Below are positions 52,923-64,000 of a stretch of DNA of 64,000 nt, in pieces (position 1 is the stretch's first letter; each line of letters begins with the position of its first letter). The notes under the pieces are model-generated. The model saw nothing but the letters and a program-made list of their open reading frames with translations. It was not told the DNA's origin and searched no databases. Both the position numbers and the translations under genes were made by a program. Origin of the DNA: Thiohalobacter sp. (GTDB lineage: Bacteria; Pseudomonadota; Gammaproteobacteria; Thiohalobacterales; Thiohalobacteraceae); contig NZ_JALTON010000054.1 in NCBI RefSeq assembly GCF_027000115.1, forward strand, positions 1-64,000, read 5' to 3'.

Positions 52923-53885
52923 TCAGGCCTTCTCTTCGAAGACCCCGTAGCCCATCAGCCGGCGATGGCGGGCCTCCAGCAGCGCCTCCGGGTCGAGTGT
53001 CTTGATGGCGTCGAGCTGGGTCACCAGCTCGTCGTGGATGGCGGCAGCCATGGCGTCGACATCGCGGTGCGCCCCACCCAGGGGCTCGGCGATGACACCG
53101 TCGATCAGACCCAGCTCCAGCAGCCGGCCGGAGGTGATACCCAGGGCCTCGGCCGCCTCCGGCGCCTTCTCGGCACTCTTCCACAAAATGGATGCGCAGC
53201 CCTCGGGCGAGATGACCGAGTAGGTGCTGTACTGCAGCATCAGCACCCGATCGCCGACCCCGATGGCCAGCGCGCCGCCCGAACCGCCCTCGCCGATCAC
53301 GGTACAGACGATGGGCGTTGCCAGCTCGGCCATGGCCTGCAGGTTGCGGGCAATGGCCTCGCTCTGTCCGCGTTCCTCCGCGCCGATGCCGGGATAGGCG
53401 CCCGGCGTGTCGATGAAGGTGAACACCGGCATCCGGAACCGTTCCGCCATCTCCATCAGCCGCAGGGCCTTGCGATAGCCCTCGGGCCGCGGCATGCCGA
53501 AGTTGCGCCTGAGCTTCTCGCGGGTGTCGCGACCCTTCTGGTGGCCGATGACCATCACCGGCTGGCCATCCAGTCGCGCTGGACCCCCGACTATAGCGGG
53601 GTCGTCGGCATAGGCACGATCGCCGTGCAGCTCCTCGAAGTCGGTGAAGATGCGCTCGATGTAATCCAGGGTATAGGGACGTTGTGGATGCCGCGCGAGC
53701 TGGGCGATCTGCCAGGGCGTCAGCTTCGAGAAGATGGACTCGGTCAGTGAGCGGCTCTTCTCCTGCAGCTTCGCGATCTCCTCCGTGATGTTGATCTCGG
53801 CATCGTTGCCCACGAAGCGAAGTTCCTCGATCTTCGCTTCAAGTTCGGCGATCGGCTGTTCAAAATCCAGGAAATTCAGGTTCAT
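52923..53885 (-). CDS. accA: Acetyl-CoA carboxylase carboxyltransferase subunit alpha
   Basis: Alpha half of the carboxyltransferase that makes malonyl-CoA. The 320 residues are the usual length. The N-terminal helical part [10 protein letters not shown] and the crotonase-fold stretches D-T-P-G-A-Y-P-G and [10 protein letters not shown] are present. Lying after dnaE is the standard gammaproteobacterial order. Confidence 0.97.
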   Translation of the reverse strand: MNLNFLDFEQPIAELEAKIEELRFVGNDAEINITEEIAKLQEKSRSLTESIFSKLTPWQIAQLARHPQRPYTLDYIERIFTDFEELHGDRAYADDPAIVGGPARLDGQPVMVIGHQKGRDTREKLRRNFGMPRPEGYRKALRLMEMAERFRMPVFTFIDTPGAYPGIGAEERGQSEAIARNLQAMAELATPIVCTVIGEGGSGGALAIGVGDRVLMLQYSTYSVISPEGCASILWKSAEKAPEAAEALGITSGRLLELGLIDGVIAEPLGGAHRDVDAMAAAIHDELVTQLDAIKTLDPEALLEARHRRLMGYGVFEEKA

Positions 53886-53963
53886 GCGTCCAGTTCCCGC
53901 GCCCGGCGCGCTGCATCCGTCCGCGGATTGTACCGGGTTAGCCTGGGGGCTGCACGACGCCGG

Positions 53964-56900
53964 TCAAGGGTGCTCGCCCGCGTACTCCAGCCGCACCGCC
54001 TCCGGTCCGGCCAGTTCACCCAGCCGGCTGAGCAATTCGTCGGCGGGATGCACCCGCCATTCCTCGCCCAGGGCCAGCTCGGCCCGGGCGCTGCCATTGC
54101 GGTAGTCGACCCAGACCGGGCAGCGGCCCTCGCGGAAGGGCTTCAGCGTTTCCTCCAGATGGCGCACGAAGCCGTTGCCGGCACGCCCCGAGTCCACGGA
54201 GATCACCAGCCGCCGCGCGAAGGCCTCGCGGGCATGGGTGATGTCGAGAATCTCCTCGGCCGTGAGCTGGTAGCCGCCGGAGTAGTCGTCCAGCCCCAGA
54301 CCGCCGCGCACCACCAGCACCCGATCCTTCGCCAGCAGGTTGCGGCAATGCTCGAAGACATCCGAGAACACCCGCACCTCGAGGCGCGCGCTGCGATCGT
54401 CCAGCGTGAGAAAGGCCATGCGACCACGCCGCGTGTTGCGCACCCGCAGTGCCACCACCAGGCCCGCTGCGGTCACCTGGCGCTCGCCGCGTCGCCCCGG
54501 CGGCTCGGCACCGTTGCCGCCCTCTGTCAGCAGCGCGGCCAGACGGCCACTGGTGATGCCGGCCAGTTCGTCCTCGTAGCGGGCAAAGGGATGACCGGTG
54601 AGATACAGGCCCAGGGTTTCCTTCTCCCCTTGCAGCCGCGTCTCCTCGTCCCATTCCGCCAGCTCGGCGCGTTCGATCGGCGCCTCCACCGGTGCCGGCC
54701 CGCTGCTGCCGAACAGGTCGCTCTGGCCCATGCCGCTATCGCGCTCGTGCTGCTCGGCGAGACGGATCGCCGCGGGCAGGTCGGCCATGAGGCTGGCACG
54801 GTTGCGGCCGAGACGATCCAGCGCGCCGGCACGAATCAACGCCTCCAGCACGCGCCGGTTGACCTTGCGCAGATCCACCCGGCGACAGAAGTCGAACAGG
54901 TCGGCAAAGGTGCCGTTCTCGCCACGCTCGGCGAGAATGGCCTCGATGGCCGACTGGCCGACGCCCTTGATGGCACCCAGGCCGTAGACGATGGTGTCCC
55001 CGCCCTGCGCGGTAAAGCGGTAGTCGGAACGGTTCACGTCCGGTTCCACCACGCCCAGCTTCATCTCCCGGCATTCGTCGATCAGGGTCACCACCTTGTC
55101 GGTGTTGTCCATGTCCGCCGACAGCACGGCGGCCATGAAGGCGGCCGGGTAATGGGCCTTCAGCCAGGCGGTCTGGTAGGACACCAGCGCATAGGCCGCC
55201 GAGTGGGACTTGTTGAAGCCATAGCCGGCAAACTTCTCCATTAGGTCGAAGATGTAGGTCGCGGTCTTCTCGTCCACGCCACGCTCCAGCGCGCCACGGG
55301 TGAAGATCTCGCGCTGCTTGGCCATCTCCTCGGGCTTTTTCTTGCCCATGGCGCGACGCAGCAGGTCGGCGCCGCCCAGGGTGTAGCCGGCCAGCACCTG
55401 CGCGATCTGCATCACCTGCTCCTGATACAGAATGACGCCATAGGTGGGCTTGAGGATGGGCTCGAGGTCCGGATGCGGATACTCGACCCTCTGCCGACCG
55501 TGCTTGCGGGCGATGAAGTCGTCGACCATGCCCGACTGCAACGGCCCCGGACGGAACAGCGCGACCAGCGCCACGATATCCTCGAAGCTGTCCGGCTGCA
55601 GGCGACGGATGAGGTCCTTCATGCCGCTGGATTCGAGCTGGAAAACGGCCGTGGTGCGGCAGGCCTTGAGCAGTTCGAAGGCATCCGCATCGTCGAGCGG
55701 GATGCGCTCGATGGCCACCGGCGGCTGGCCGTCCGCCTCGCGCTGGGCATTGATGGTCTTCAGCGCCCAGTCGATGATGGTCAGGGTACGCAGGCCGAGG
55801 AAGTCGAACTTGACCAGGCCCACGGCCTCGACATCGTCCTTGTCGAACTGGCTGACCAGGTTCTGGCCGCCCTGTTCGCAGTACAGCGGGGTGAAGTCGG
55901 TCAGCCGCGAAGGCGCGATCACCACGCCGCCGGCGTGCTTGCCCGCATTGCGCGCCAGCCCTTCGAGAGAACGCGCCATGTCGATGATGGCCGCGACCTC
56001 CTCTTCCTGCTCGTAGACCTCGCGCAGCGCCTCCTCCTGCTCCAGCGCCTTGTCCAGGGTCATGCCGATCTCGAAGGGAATCAGCTTGGCGATGCGATCG
56101 ACGAAGCCATAGGGGTGGCCGAGCACGCGGCCGACATCGCGCACCACGGCCTTGGCGGCCATGGAGCCGTAGGTAATGATCTGGGATACCTTGTCCCGGC
56201 CATACTTCCGCGCCACGTAGTCGATCACCCGGTCGCGCCCCTCCATGCAGAAGTCGACGTCGAAGTCCGGCATGGACACGCGTTCCGGATTGAGGAAGCG
56301 CTCGAACAGCAGGTCGTAGGCGATGGGATCGAGGTCGGTGATGGTCAGCGCATAAGCCACCAGCGAGCCGGCGCCCGAACCGCGCCCGGGCCCGACCGGC
56401 ACACCGTTGGCCTTGGCCCACTGGATGAAGTCGGCGACGATGAGGAAGTAGCCGGGAAAGCCCATCTGGATGATGACGTCGAGCTCGATCTCCAGGCGCT
56501 CGTCGTACGGTCGCCTGCGCTCGGCGAAATCCGGCGCCCCGGGATCGAACAGGGTCGCCAGCCGCCGCTCCAGTCCTTCCTTCGCCTGCTGCCGGAAGTA
56601 TTCGTCCATGGTCAGCCCGGCGGGAATCTCGAAGTTGGGCAGGTAATAGGTACCGAGCGTGAGCTCGAGATTGCAGCGGCGCGCGATCTCCACCGAGTTG
56701 GCCAGGGCCTCGGGGATGTCGGCGAACAGCTCGGCCATTTCCTCGGGGCTGCGCAGGTACTGCTGGGGACTGTAGCGCTTCGGCCGGCGCGGATCGTCCA
56801 GGGTACGGCCGTCGTGGATGCAGACCCTGACCTCGTGGGCCTCGAACTCCTCGGGGCGCAGGAAGCGCACGTCGTTGGTGGCCACCACCGGCACGCCCTG

Positions 56901-57470
56901 TGCCGCGGCCAGCGCCACCGCGGCATGGAGATAGTCTTCCTCGCCCTCGCGGCCGGTGCGCTGCAACTCCAGATAGAAGCGATCGGGAAACAGGCGCTGC
57001 CAGTCGGCGAGCAGATCGGCCGCCTCGGCCTCGCGGCCACCGAGCAGGGCGCGACCCACCGAACCCTCTCGGCCACCGGACAAGGCGATCAGTCCTTCCG
57101 TCGCCCCTTCGAGCCAGGCCTTGTCAATGACCGGAACGCCACGCTGCTGGCCCTCGGTATAGGCCCGGGACACCAGCCGGGACAGATTCAGATAGCCCTG
57201 GCGATTCTGGCACAGCAGCACCAGGGCGCCCGGATCCTCGCCTGCCCGGGGATCCTGCACCTGCAGGTCGACGCCGACGATGGGCTTGATGCCGGCCGCC
57301 ATGGCCGCCCGGTAGAACTTGACCAGGGCGAAGAGATTGTTCTGGTCGGTAACCGCCACCGCGGGCATGCCGGCGGCTGCGGCGGCCTGCACCAGCGGCT
57401 TGATGCGCACGATGCCATCGACCAGCGAATACTCGGTGTGCAGGCGCAGATGAACGAAGGAAACGGCCAT
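53964..57470 (-). CDS. dnaE: DNA polymerase III subunit alpha
   Basis: Replicative polymerase. The ATG at 57470 ([15 protein letters not shown]) gives 1168 residues. Domains in order: PHP (about 1-270), the polymerase core with the catalytic D-F-D-V-D-F near residue 400, a fingers and beta-clamp-binding region, and a C-terminal OB fold (about 980-1080). An upstream in-frame extension of 27 codons lacks family similarity. accA follows 78 bp downstream. Confidence 0.97.
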   Translation of the reverse strand: MAVSFVHLRLHTEYSLVDGIVRIKPLVQAAAAAGMPAVAVTDQNNLFALVKFYRAAMAAGIKPIVGVDLQVQDPRAGEDPGALVLLCQNRQGYLNLSRLVSRAYTEGQQRGVPVIDKAWLEGATEGLIALSGGREGSVGRALLGGREAEAADLLADWQRLFPDRFYLELQRTGREGEEDYLHAAVALAAAQGVPVVATNDVRFLRPEEFEAHEVRVCIHDGRTLDDPRRPKRYSPQQYLRSPEEMAELFADIPEALANSVEIARRCNLELTLGTYYLPNFEIPAGLTMDEYFRQQAKEGLERRLATLFDPGAPDFAERRRPYDERLEIELDVIIQMGFPGYFLIVADFIQWAKANGVPVGPGRGSGAGSLVAYALTITDLDPIAYDLLFERFLNPERVSMPDFDVDFCMEGRDRVIDYVARKYGRDKVSQIITYGSMAAKAVVRDVGRVLGHPYGFVDRIAKLIPFEIGMTLDKALEQEEALREVYEQEEEVAAIIDMARSLEGLARNAGKHAGGVVIAPSRLTDFTPLYCEQGGQNLVSQFDKDDVEAVGLVKFDFLGLRTLTIIDWALKTINAQREADGQPPVAIERIPLDDADAFELLKACRTTAVFQLESSGMKDLIRRLQPDSFEDIVALVALFRPGPLQSGMVDDFIARKHGRQRVEYPHPDLEPILKPTYGVILYQEQVMQIAQVLAGYTLGGADLLRRAMGKKKPEEMAKQREIFTRGALERGVDEKTATYIFDLMEKFAGYGFNKSHSAAYALVSYQTAWLKAHYPAAFMAAVLSADMDNTDKVVTLIDECREMKLGVVEPDVNRSDYRFTAQGGDTIVYGLGAIKGVGQSAIEAILAERGENGTFADLFDFCRRVDLRKVNRRVLEALIRAGALDRLGRNRASLMADLPAAIRLAEQHERDSGMGQSDLFGSSGPAPVEAPIERAELAEWDEETRLQGEKETLGLYLTGHPFARYEDELAGITSGRLAALLTEGGNGAEPPGRRGERQVTAAGLVVALRVRNTRRGRMAFLTLDDRSARLEVRVFSDVFEHCRNLLAKDRVLVVRGGLGLDDYSGGYQLTAEEILDITHAREAFARRLVISVDSGRAGNGFVRHLEETLKPFREGRCPVWVDYRNGSARAELALGEEWRVHPADELLSRLGELAGPEAVRLEYAGEHP

Positions 57471-57579
57471 GAAAACCCGGCTAGCGGTGGTTAATGCGCG
57501 GCAGTGGCGCCGCGTGTCCACGGCAGTCGAGTGTGCGGCCTCGCCAGGCACGATGCAAGCTTGACAGGCTGCCCCTCCT

Positions 57580-58239
57580 TCACTCCATCTTCAGCAGCTC
57601 GCCGATCTGGTCACGCAGGAACTGGTTCTCGTCCTCGAGCACTTGCACACAGGTCTTGAGTTCCCTGTTCACCCGCTCGATCTCGGCGAATCTTGCCTCG
57701 ACCTCCTCGGTGCCCTCTTCGTCGCCACCGGCGCGTTTCACCAGTTCGGCGATATAGCCGCGCAGGTAGTCGATGGTCCGGGCCTGCCGTTCAATGACGC
57801 TACCGGCGTCGACCTTATCCTGATCCACTGCCGAGGTCTCTGCCACCTCCGGACCCTCCGCCCCGGCCGATACGTCCTGTGCGGCCGGGGCCCGTGGCAG
57901 GATCGTCTCGATGCGACCGGGCAGAGCCTCCCAGAAGGCCTCGTCGACACCGCTCCCGTTCTGTTCCGCGATCTCCCGCTCCAGACCCAACCAGGCCAGT
58001 CTCATGCGCAGGGTATCCGGCGCCGCATCGCCCAGCGCCTCGATCCGGGAGCGGGTCAGCGCCAGTTCACGCTCCAGGTACAACGAGGGGGGCGGGTGGT
58101 CTTCGTCCTCGATGTCTTCGCTTCCGCCCGACCGGGCTCTCTGCTGCCGTCGCCGCCACCACAGGAGGCCGCCGAGCACGACGGCGGCCAGCCCGACCTC
58201 GAGCCCGAACAACAGCAGCAGCATTTGGGGGTTGGTCAT
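57580..58239 (-). CDS. Hypothetical membrane-anchored coiled-coil protein, 219 aa
   Basis: I do not recognise the family. Residues 5-27 form one membrane helix, followed by an R-rich stop-transfer segment ([10 protein letters not shown]), so the bulk should be cytoplasmic. An acidic, low-complexity middle leads to a coiled coil at about 145-219. GAGGA precedes the ATG. It sits between rnhB and dnaE on the same strand. Confidence 0.65.
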   Translation of the reverse strand: MTNPQMLLLLFGLEVGLAAVVLGGLLWWRRRQQRARSGGSEDIEDEDHPPPSLYLERELALTRSRIEALGDAAPDTLRMRLAWLGLEREIAEQNGSGVDEAFWEALPGRIETILPRAPAAQDVSAGAEGPEVAETSAVDQDKVDAGSVIERQARTIDYLRGYIAELVKRAGGDEEGTEEVEARFAEIERVNRELKTCVQVLEDENQFLRDQIGELLKME

Positions 58240-58348
58240 CGCTGTCCTCTGCAGTCGTTCCGCCCCTGTTCACTGGGACTTGACCACCCGTTCTCCGAGG
58301 TTAAACACGAATTGGGGGGTGGGCAACCGAAACCACGCGAAACCGCCT

Positions 58349-58957
58349 TCAAGGCTCGCACAGCCGACGCACCGGGCCGAAGCTGCGCCGGTGCACCGGG
58401 CTCGGCCCGAGCCGGGCCAGCGCCTCGAGGTGGGCCGGGCTGGGATAGCCCTTGTGCCCGGCCAGCCCGTAGCCGGGGTACTCGGCGTCCAGGGCCACCA
58501 TCTCGCGATCCCGGGCCACCTTGGCGACGATGGAGGCGGCACTGATGACCGCCACCCGCTGGTCGCCCTTGACCACGGCCTCGGCGCGGCAGGGCAGGCC
58601 CTCGGGGCAGCGGTTGCCGTCCACCAGCACCCGTTCCGGGGCGGCGCCCAGCGCCAGCACCGCGCGGCGCATGGCCAGCAGGCTGGCCTGCAGGATGTTG
58701 ATGCGGTCGATCTCCTCGACCTCGGCGCGTCCCAGACCGACGGCGAGGGCGCGGGCGTGGATTTCCACCGCCAGCGTCTCGCGGTGGCGTTCGCTCAGCC
58801 GCTTGGAGTCGGCCAGTCCATCGATGGGCTGTTCGGGATCCAGGATCACCGCTGCGGCGATCACAGGGCCGGCCAGCGGGCCGCGCCCGACCTCGTCGAC
58901 GCCGGCCAGCCAGGGCGCGGCCACCGGGCAGTCCGGCAGGGGCGGCAACACCTTCAT
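58349..58957 (-). CDS. rnhB: Ribonuclease HII
   Basis: Removes ribonucleotides from DNA and RNA-DNA hybrids. The start is ATG at 58957 (M-K-V-L-P-P-L-P), giving 202 residues, and overlaps the lpxB stop as ATGA. The acidic active site begins in [12 protein letters not shown] and continues with L-V-D-G-N and the [12 protein letters not shown] segment. Confidence 0.95.
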   Translation of the reverse strand: MKVLPPLPDCPVAAPWLAGVDEVGRGPLAGPVIAAAVILDPEQPIDGLADSKRLSERHRETLAVEIHARALAVGLGRAEVEEIDRINILQASLLAMRRAVLALGAAPERVLVDGNRCPEGLPCRAEAVVKGDQRVAVISAASIVAKVARDREMVALDAEYPGYGLAGHKGYPSPAHLEALARLGPSPVHRRSFGPVRRLCEP

Positions 58958-60108
58958 GGCCGCGCCACCGACAGCACCGCCTCGGCCGCCTGCCGCGCGG
59001 CATCGCGGCGCAGCTGGTGGTGGAGGGCATCGAAGCGCGCGACCAGCGCCTTGCGGGCGGTCGCGTTGTCCAGCCAGCCCAGCAGCGCCGAACCCAGCGC
59101 CTCGGGTTGCGCCCGGTCCTGGATGAACTCCGGCACCAGCGTCTCCCCGGCCAGCAGGTTGGGCAACGCGAAGCGGTCCACCGCCACCAGCCGCCGCAGC
59201 AGCCGGTGGGTGAGCGGTGCCACCCGATAGGCCACCACCATGGGCCGCTTGAGCAGCATGGCTTCCAGCGTCGCGGTACCCGAGGCCAGCAGCACCGCGT
59301 CGGCCGCGGCCATGGCCTCGCGGGCGCGGCCGTCCAGCAGGGTCACCGGCAGGCGGCCGTCCTGGCGCGACAGGGCGGCCTCGAAATCGGCACGCACCTC
59401 GGCGCTGGCCATGGGCGCGACGAAACGCAGCGAGGGCCGCTGTTCGAGGCACCAGCGAGCGGCGCCCAGAAAGACATCGGCGAGCCGGCCCACCTCGCCG
59501 CGCCGGCTGCCGGGCAACAGCGCAATCAGCGGTCCCTCGCCCAGCCCCAGCGCGGCCCGGGCGGCGGATGCATCGACCCGGTCAGGGATCTCGTCGGCCA
59601 GGGGATGACCGACGAAACGGACCGGCACGCCGGCCTCGCGGTAGAAGTCGGCCTCGAAGGGAAACAGGGTCAGCATCAGGTCCACGCTGCGCGCAATGCG
59701 CCGCACCCGGTAGCGCCGCCAGGCCCACACCGAGGGGCTGACGAAATGCACCGTGGGAATGCCGCCGGCCCGCAGGCGGCGCTCCAGGCCCAGATTGAAA
59801 TCAGGGGCGTCGACACCGACGAACACCGCCGGCCGCTCGGCCAGCAGGCGCCGGGCCAGTTGGCGTCGCAGGCGCAGCAGGCCAGGCAGATGGCGCAGCA
59901 CCTCCACCAGTCCCATCACCGACAGCGACGCCAGGGGATACAGGCTGCGGCAGCCCGCCGCCTGCATGCGCGGACCGCAGATGCCGCTGACCTCGAGGCT
60001 GCCGCAGCGCTCGGCAAGCGCCTCCAGCAGCGCCCCGCCCAGCAGGTCACCGGACATCTCGCCGGCGACCAGGCCCAGCCGCAAGCGCCCCTGCCGTTCG
60101 CTCACCAT
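58954..60108 (-). CDS. lpxB: Lipid A disaccharide synthase
   Basis: GT-B glycosyltransferase that joins UDP-diacylglucosamine and lipid X at the inner membrane. The start is ATG at 60108 ([17 protein letters not shown]), giving 384 residues. Family motifs are G-E-M-S-G-D, then [10 protein letters not shown] and L-P-G-S-R-R-G-E-V. The longer frame upstream runs through lpxA's 3' end and is not used. Confidence 0.95.
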   Translation of the reverse strand: MVSERQGRLRLGLVAGEMSGDLLGGALLEALAERCGSLEVSGICGPRMQAAGCRSLYPLASLSVMGLVEVLRHLPGLLRLRRQLARRLLAERPAVFVGVDAPDFNLGLERRLRAGGIPTVHFVSPSVWAWRRYRVRRIARSVDLMLTLFPFEADFYREAGVPVRFVGHPLADEIPDRVDASAARAALGLGEGPLIALLPGSRRGEVGRLADVFLGAARWCLEQRPSLRFVAPMASAEVRADFEAALSRQDGRLPVTLLDGRAREAMAAADAVLLASGTATLEAMLLKRPMVVAYRVAPLTHRLLRRLVAVDRFALPNLLAGETLVPEFIQDRAQPEALGSALLGWLDNATARKALVARFDALHHQLRRDAARQAAEAVLSVARP

Positions 60109-60173
60109 GGAACGACTCCGGGAAAAAGGCGGGAAGGTGGGCAGCCGGGACGGATCGCCATCGCCCCGCCCGC

Positions 60174-60944
60174 TCAGCGCACGATGCCTCGGGTCTGCCC
60201 TTCCAGGAAGCGGACCAGCGCCTCGACTTCCGGGCTCTCTGCTGCCTGGTCGCGCAGACGCGCCAGCGCCTCCTCCAGGGTCAGGCCAGACCGGTACAGG
60301 GTCCTGTAGGCCTGCTTGAGCGCGCGCAGGGCGTCGGCGCCGAAGCCCCGCCGCTTGAGGCCCTCGATGTTGAGCCCATGGGGCCGGGCAGGATTGCCCG
60401 AAACCATCACATAGGGCGGGACATCCTTGCCCAGTACGGTACCAAAGGCCGTGAAACAATGGGCGCCGAGGGCACAGAACTGGTGCACCAGGGTGAAGCC
60501 GCCCAGTATCGCATGGTCCTCGACCCGCACATGGCCGGCCAGCGAGGCACTGTTGGCAAAGATGGTATGACTGCCCACCTCGCAGTCATGGGCGATATGC
60601 ACATAGGCCATGATCCAGTTGTCGTCGCCGATGCGGGTCACGCCCTTGTCCTGGACGGTGCCCCGGTTGATGGTGACGAATTCGCGGATGGTGTTGCGGT
60701 CGCCGATCTCCAGCCGCGTGGGCTCGCCGGCGTATTTCTTGTCCTGCGGCGCGTCACCGATGGAGGCGAACTGGTAGATGTGGTTGTCGCGCCCGATGCG
60801 GGTCGGCCCCTGGATGACACAGTGCGGGCCGATGCGGCTACCGCTGCCAATCTCGACCCGCGGGCCGATCACGGCAAACGGGCCGACCTCGACATCGTCG
60901 GCCAGCCTCGCCTGCGGGTCGATGACAGCACGTGGATCGATCAA
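60174..60944 (-). CDS. lpxA: UDP-N-acetylglucosamine acyltransferase
   Basis: First acylation of lipid A synthesis, a left-handed beta-helix trimer. The start proposed is TTG at 60944 ([11 protein letters not shown]), which overlaps the fabZ stop as TTGA and has AAAGGGA nine bases upstream; it gives 256 residues. A GTG at 60968 would add eight residues. Hexapeptide repeats fill about residues 1-185. The catalytic histidine lies in I-A-H-D-C near residue 120, and the C-terminal helical domain follows. Confidence 0.94.
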   Translation of the reverse strand: MIDPRAVIDPQARLADDVEVGPFAVIGPRVEIGSGSRIGPHCVIQGPTRIGRDNHIYQFASIGDAPQDKKYAGEPTRLEIGDRNTIREFVTINRGTVQDKGVTRIGDDNWIMAYVHIAHDCEVGSHTIFANSASLAGHVRVEDHAILGGFTLVHQFCALGAHCFTAFGTVLGKDVPPYVMVSGNPARPHGLNIEGLKRRGFGADALRALKQAYRTLYRSGLTLEEALARLRDQAAESPEVEALVRFLEGQTRGIVR

Positions 60945-61396
60945 GCGTCGATTTCCCTTTCCGTGCACATGATCTCGGCACTGGCCACAAGCTGGTCGTC
61001 GACCCGGGCCTCGGCATCGAACACCCAGATACCGCGACGCGTGGTCTTGACCTTCACTTCCAGCATCAGGCGATCGCCGGGCTCCACAGGCCGCTTGAAT
61101 CGCACCTTGTCCACGCCGACCAGATAGTAAAGCGTGTCACGCTCGGCCTTCTGCTCCACGGTACGGAACGCCAGCAGCCCGGTCGCCTGGGCCAGTGCCT
61201 CGATGATGAGCACGCCCGGCATGATGGGCTTCTGCGGGAAATGTCCCTGAAAAAAGGGTTCGTTGAAGGTGACGTTCTTGTAGCCCAGCAGGGTTTCACC
61301 CGGGGTATAGGAGAGCACCCGATCAATGAGCAGAAAGGGGTAGCGATGCGGCAGGTGCTGCATGATCTGGTTGATGTCGAGGGTGCCGTCGGCCAT
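60941..61396 (-). CDS. fabZ: 3-hydroxyacyl-ACP dehydratase FabZ
   Basis: Dehydrates 3-hydroxyacyl-ACP in fatty-acid elongation and balances flux with lipid A. The ATG at 61396 ([11 protein letters not shown]) gives 151 residues. The hot-dog active site is [12 protein letters not shown] with the catalytic His and the Glu in I-I-E-A-L-A-Q. The stop overlaps the lpxA start by four bases. Confidence 0.96.
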   Translation of the reverse strand: MADGTLDINQIMQHLPHRYPFLLIDRVLSYTPGETLLGYKNVTFNEPFFQGHFPQKPIMPGVLIIEALAQATGLLAFRTVEQKAERDTLYYLVGVDKVRFKRPVEPGDRLMLEVKVKTTRRGIWVFDAEARVDDQLVASAEIMCTEREIDA

Positions 61397-61457
61397 GTTC
61401 GTATCTTCCGTTGTGTTTGCGCTTTCCGGGTCCGCGCGATGCCGCGCCCTGCCCGCC

Positions 61458-62486
61458 TCAGTCGGCGTCTTCGCCCTGCTCCAGCCGACGTTCCAGCTCG
61501 CGCAGACGCCGTGCCATGTCATCCAGTCGACGCAGGCGCGCCGTGATTCTATTCCATTGTTCGTTCGGCTGCGCCGGCAGCCCCGAGGAATACACCCCCG
61601 GTTCGGGAATGGACCTGGTCACCATGGACATGCCGGTCACCACCACGCCATCGGCGATCTCCAGGTGGCCGACCACGCCGACCCCGCCTGCGATCATGCA
61701 GTTGCGTCCGATGCGCGCACTGCCGGAGATGCCGGCACAGCCGGCGATGGCGGTATTCTCGCCAATCTGCACGTTGTGGGCGATCTGGATCTGGTTGTCC
61801 AGCTTGACGCCGGACTCGATCACCGTGTCCTCCAGCGCCCCCCGGTCGATGGTGGTGTTGGCGCCGATCTCGACATCGTCGCCGATACGCACGCCGCCGA
61901 GTTGCGGCACCTTGACCCAGCGCGCGCCATCCCTGGCGATACCGAAGCCATCGCTGCCGACCACCACCCCGGGATGCAGCAGGCAGCGCACCCCGAGACG
62001 GACGCCCTCGCACAGGGTCACGTTGGCGACCAGCCGGGTATCGGCACCGATGCGCACGTCGCGCCCCACCACGCAGCCCGGCCCCACCAGCACGCCGGGT
62101 CCGATATCGGCCCCGCTCTCCACCACCGCCTGCGCGGCAATCTGGGCGGAGGGATCGACGACCGCGTCCTCTGCCACCACGGCGGAGGGATGCACGCCCG
62201 GCTCCAGCGCCCGCGGCGGCGCCAGCAGGGCCGCCGCGCGGGCGTAGGCGAGATAGGGGTTGTCATTGACCAGCGCGGCCACCGGGCACTGCTCTGCCAG
62301 CTCGCGGGTCACAAATACCGCGCCGGCGTGCGTGTCCGCCAGGTACTTCCGGTATCGCGGATTGGCGAGGAACGCGATACAGTCCGGCCGCCCATTCTGC
62401 AGGGTGCAGACGCCCGCGACCTGCTGCTCGGGGTCACCGATCAGTTCACTGCCGGTTCGTTCGGCAATCTCTCCGAGCGTCAGCAC
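61458..62486 (-). CDS. lpxD: UDP-3-O-(3-hydroxymyristoyl)glucosamine N-acyltransferase
   Basis: Second N-acylation of lipid A. The 342-residue protein has a GTG start. An N-terminal uridine-binding domain (about 1-95, with N-P-R-Y-R-K-Y-L) is followed by many hexapeptide repeats to about residue 300 and a C-terminal charged helix. The catalytic His lies in I-A-H-N-V near residue 237. It lies 61 bp upstream of fabZ in the skp-lpxD-fabZ-lpxA-lpxB order. Confidence 0.95.
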   Translation of the reverse strand: MLTLGEIAERTGSELIGDPEQQVAGVCTLQNGRPDCIAFLANPRYRKYLADTHAGAVFVTRELAEQCPVAALVNDNPYLAYARAAALLAPPRALEPGVHPSAVVAEDAVVDPSAQIAAQAVVESGADIGPGVLVGPGCVVGRDVRIGADTRLVANVTLCEGVRLGVRCLLHPGVVVGSDGFGIARDGARWVKVPQLGGVRIGDDVEIGANTTIDRGALEDTVIESGVKLDNQIQIAHNVQIGENTAIAGCAGISGSARIGRNCMIAGGVGVVGHLEIADGVVVTGMSMVTRSIPEPGVYSSGLPAQPNEQWNRITARLRRLDDMARRLRELERRLEQGEDAD

Positions 62487-62505
62487 CGGACCCGGGCACC
62501 CCGCC

Positions 62506-63021
62506 CTACTTGAACTCGCGCTTCAGCCGCTCGAGCACGGCGTTGGTGATGTCGATACGCTCGCTGGCGAACACCACGCCCTCGCTGATGATGAGGTCGT
62601 ACTTCTCCTCCTTGGCCAGGGCCACGATGGCCTCGTAGAGATGACGTTGCAGCTTGGACAGTTCCTCGTTGCGGCGGATGTTCAGGTCCTCGCGGAACTC
62701 GTCCTGGGCGCGCTTGAGTTCGCGCTTGCGGCTGATGATGTCGCGCTCCGCCTTGCTGCGCTCGCTGTCGCTCATCACCGCGCCATCGCGCTGCAGCCTG
62801 TCCTCGGCCGCCTTGATCTCGCGCTGCATGGCCACCAGTTCCTTTTCCCGCGGCGCAAACTCGGACTCCATCTTGCTGATGGCCGCCTTGGCCTGTGGCG
62901 CCTCCTCCAGCAGCCGTGAGGTGTTGACGAAGCCCACCCTGGCCTCGGCCCAGGCCCCGCCTGCCATCGCCAGCAGCCCCGCCAGCAGAAACCAACGCAT
63001 TGATCGAATCATGTATTTCAT
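62506..63021 (-). CDS. skp: Periplasmic chaperone Skp (OmpH family)
   Basis: Trimeric 'jellyfish' chaperone for outer-membrane proteins. The start M-K-Y-M-I-R-S-M-R-W at 63021 was chosen because GGAGAGG lies about six bases upstream; a GTG at 63039 would add six residues. A signal peptide ends near A-G-G-A-W-A, and the mature part is a long coiled coil, with the conserved G-V-V-F-A near the end. 171 residues. Confidence 0.93.
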   Translation of the reverse strand: MKYMIRSMRWFLLAGLLAMAGGAWAEARVGFVNTSRLLEEAPQAKAAISKMESEFAPREKELVAMQREIKAAEDRLQRDGAVMSDSERSKAERDIISRKRELKRAQDEFREDLNIRRNEELSKLQRHLYEAIVALAKEEKYDLIISEGVVFASERIDITNAVLERLKREFK

Positions 63022-63045
63022 TCTCATCCTCTCCGCCACAGGGCC

Positions 63046-64000
63046 TCAGAAGGTGGTACCGATGGTGAACTGGAATACCTGGACCTGATCCCCGCTCTGG
63101 TCATTCATAGGTTGCGCCAGGCTGAAGGTCAGCGCGCCCAGCGGCGACAGCCAGGTCGCGCCCACGCCCAAAGAATAGCGCAATTCGCTCGCCTGGAAGC
63201 TGTCGAAATCCGCAAACACGTTGCCCACGTCCAGGAATGCACTCATGCGCATGGAATTCGAGTCCGGGAAAAAGGGCGGCGGAAAAAAGAGTTCGATGCT
63301 GCCGACCAGCCTGAAGCTGCCACCGATGGGCTGGTTGGTGACCGCATCACGCGGTCCAAGGGTGTTGTCCTGGAACCCGCGCACCGAACGCACGCCACCC
63401 GCGTAATAATTCTTGAAGAAAGGCAGGTTGTCGAACTTGCCGAAGCCATCGCCATAACCCAGCTCACCGTTCACCGACAGGGTGAACAGTCTTGTCAGCG
63501 GCACATAGAACAGGTGCCGATAATTGATCTTGTAGTACTGCAGGTCCACGCCCGGCACGCTGAACTCCATGCTCAGGCGCTGGAGCATGCCGCGATCAGC
63601 GAAGATTGCCCGGTTCCGGGTATCGTGCGCCCAGCTGCCCGTGAGTCTCAGGTTAGCGAAGGTATTGCCATAGGCAGCCAGGAAATCATCCACCACCTGC
63701 GGCGAAAACGCCGTCGTACCGATATCCAGATACTCCGCCTCCACATTGAGATTGACCCGGTCGAACTCGTTGATGGGAATGCCATAGCTGACATTGCCGC
63801 CGAAGGTATCCACCACATAGTTGGCAATGTTGGCCTGGGCGGCGTTGGTCTCGCGATAGTAGGCCCCGAAACCACGGCTGACACCATCAATAGTGTAGTA
63901 GGGGTTGGTGTAGGAAAAGCTGTAGACGCTGTTGATGTTACTGTTGTTGAACGCGAAACTCACCCGCTTGCCCGAGCCGAGAAAATTGTCCTGGCTGACG
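63046..64000 (-). CDS. bamA: Outer-membrane protein assembly factor BamA (5' end outside window)
   Basis: Core of the beta-barrel assembly machine. About 318 codons are in view, all beta-barrel; the POTRA domains lie beyond the right edge. The frame reads on from N-F-L-G-S-G-K-R-V-S-F-A-F to 64000 without a start. The lid loop V-R-G-F near residue 194 of the visible part and the terminal F-T-I-G-T-T-F, with its last Phe, are the BamA hallmarks. skp follows 24 bp downstream. Confidence 0.96.
   Translation of the reverse strand, partial: VSQDNFLGSGKRVSFAFNNSNINSVYSFSYTNPYYTIDGVSRGFGAYYRETNAAQANIANYVVDTFGGNVSYGIPINEFDRVNLNVEAEYLDIGTTAFSPQVVDDFLAAYGNTFANLRLTGSWAHDTRNRAIFADRGMLQRLSMEFSVPGVDLQYYKINYRHLFYVPLTRLFTLSVNGELGYGDGFGKFDNLPFFKNYYAGGVRSVRGFQDNTLGPRDAVTNQPIGGSFRLVGSIELFFPPPFFPDSNSMRMSAFLDVGNVFADFDSFQASELRYSLGVGATWLSPLGALTFSLAQPMNDQSGDQVQVFQFTIGTTF

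Overview
The window looks like one contiguous stretch of chromosome from a high-GC gammaproteobacterium. Gene order strongly resembles Pseudomonas and other gammaproteobacteria: serS, crcB, rarA, lolA, ftsK, trxB, aat, bpt, infA, clpA, clpS, cold-shock gene, icd, NUDIX, mnmA, hflD, purB; then recJ, thrC, hom; then rpoS, nlpD, pcm, surE, truD, ispF, ispD, ftsB, eno, kdsA, pyrG, tilS, accA, dnaE, rnhB, lpxB, lpxA, fabZ, lpxD, skp, bamA. A DsrC/TusE-family protein at the left edge and the acnA, ald and alaC complement would fit a sulfur-oxidising lineage (Chromatiales/Ectothiorhodospiraceae-like), but that placement is inference.

Left edge (1-5 kb): the 5' end of a probable IS1595-type transposase runs off the window. 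Next come a terminator and a tandem DsrC/TusE-like protein on the minus strand, then two unrecognised small genes, a membrane GGDEF diguanylate cyclase and a SixA-like phosphatase on the plus strand. From 4 to 25 kb lie translation, chromosome-segregation and proteostasis genes. The N-degron set is complete: Aat and Bpt add destabilising residues, ClpS recognises them, and ClpA unfolds the substrates for ClpP. icd, a secreted protein of unknown role, and a tightly overlapping NUDIX / secreted Cys-His-Asp protein / mnmA run followed by hflD come after these. acnA sits between hflD and purB.

From 29.7 to 31.8 kb a small plus-strand operon carries a GNAT acetyltransferase, a DUF7931-like protein, a secretin-N-like periplasmic protein and a DUF2835 protein. 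Then come minus-strand recJ with an RpfE-like gene, thrC, hom and alaC; these last three give a threonine/alanine block with 4-8 bp gene overlaps. From 39.8 kb to the right edge almost everything is on the minus strand: stationary-phase regulation (rpoS, nlpD), protein and nucleic-acid maintenance (pcm, surE, truD, tilS, dnaE, rnhB), the MEP isoprenoid steps ispD/ispF, and the lipid A / outer-membrane block (kdsA, lpxB, lpxA, fabZ, lpxD, skp, bamA). bamA is cut by the right edge.

The main non-gene structure is a family of short intergenic inverted-repeat elements (114-204 bp), with arms built on a CCACGGA(A)-type word. They lie at acnA/purB, thrC/hom, upstream of rpoS's stop, and between ispD and ispF. 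Two further hairpin elements of another kind lie near serS and crcB/rarA. I saw no rRNA, tRNA, CRISPR array, prophage or defence island.
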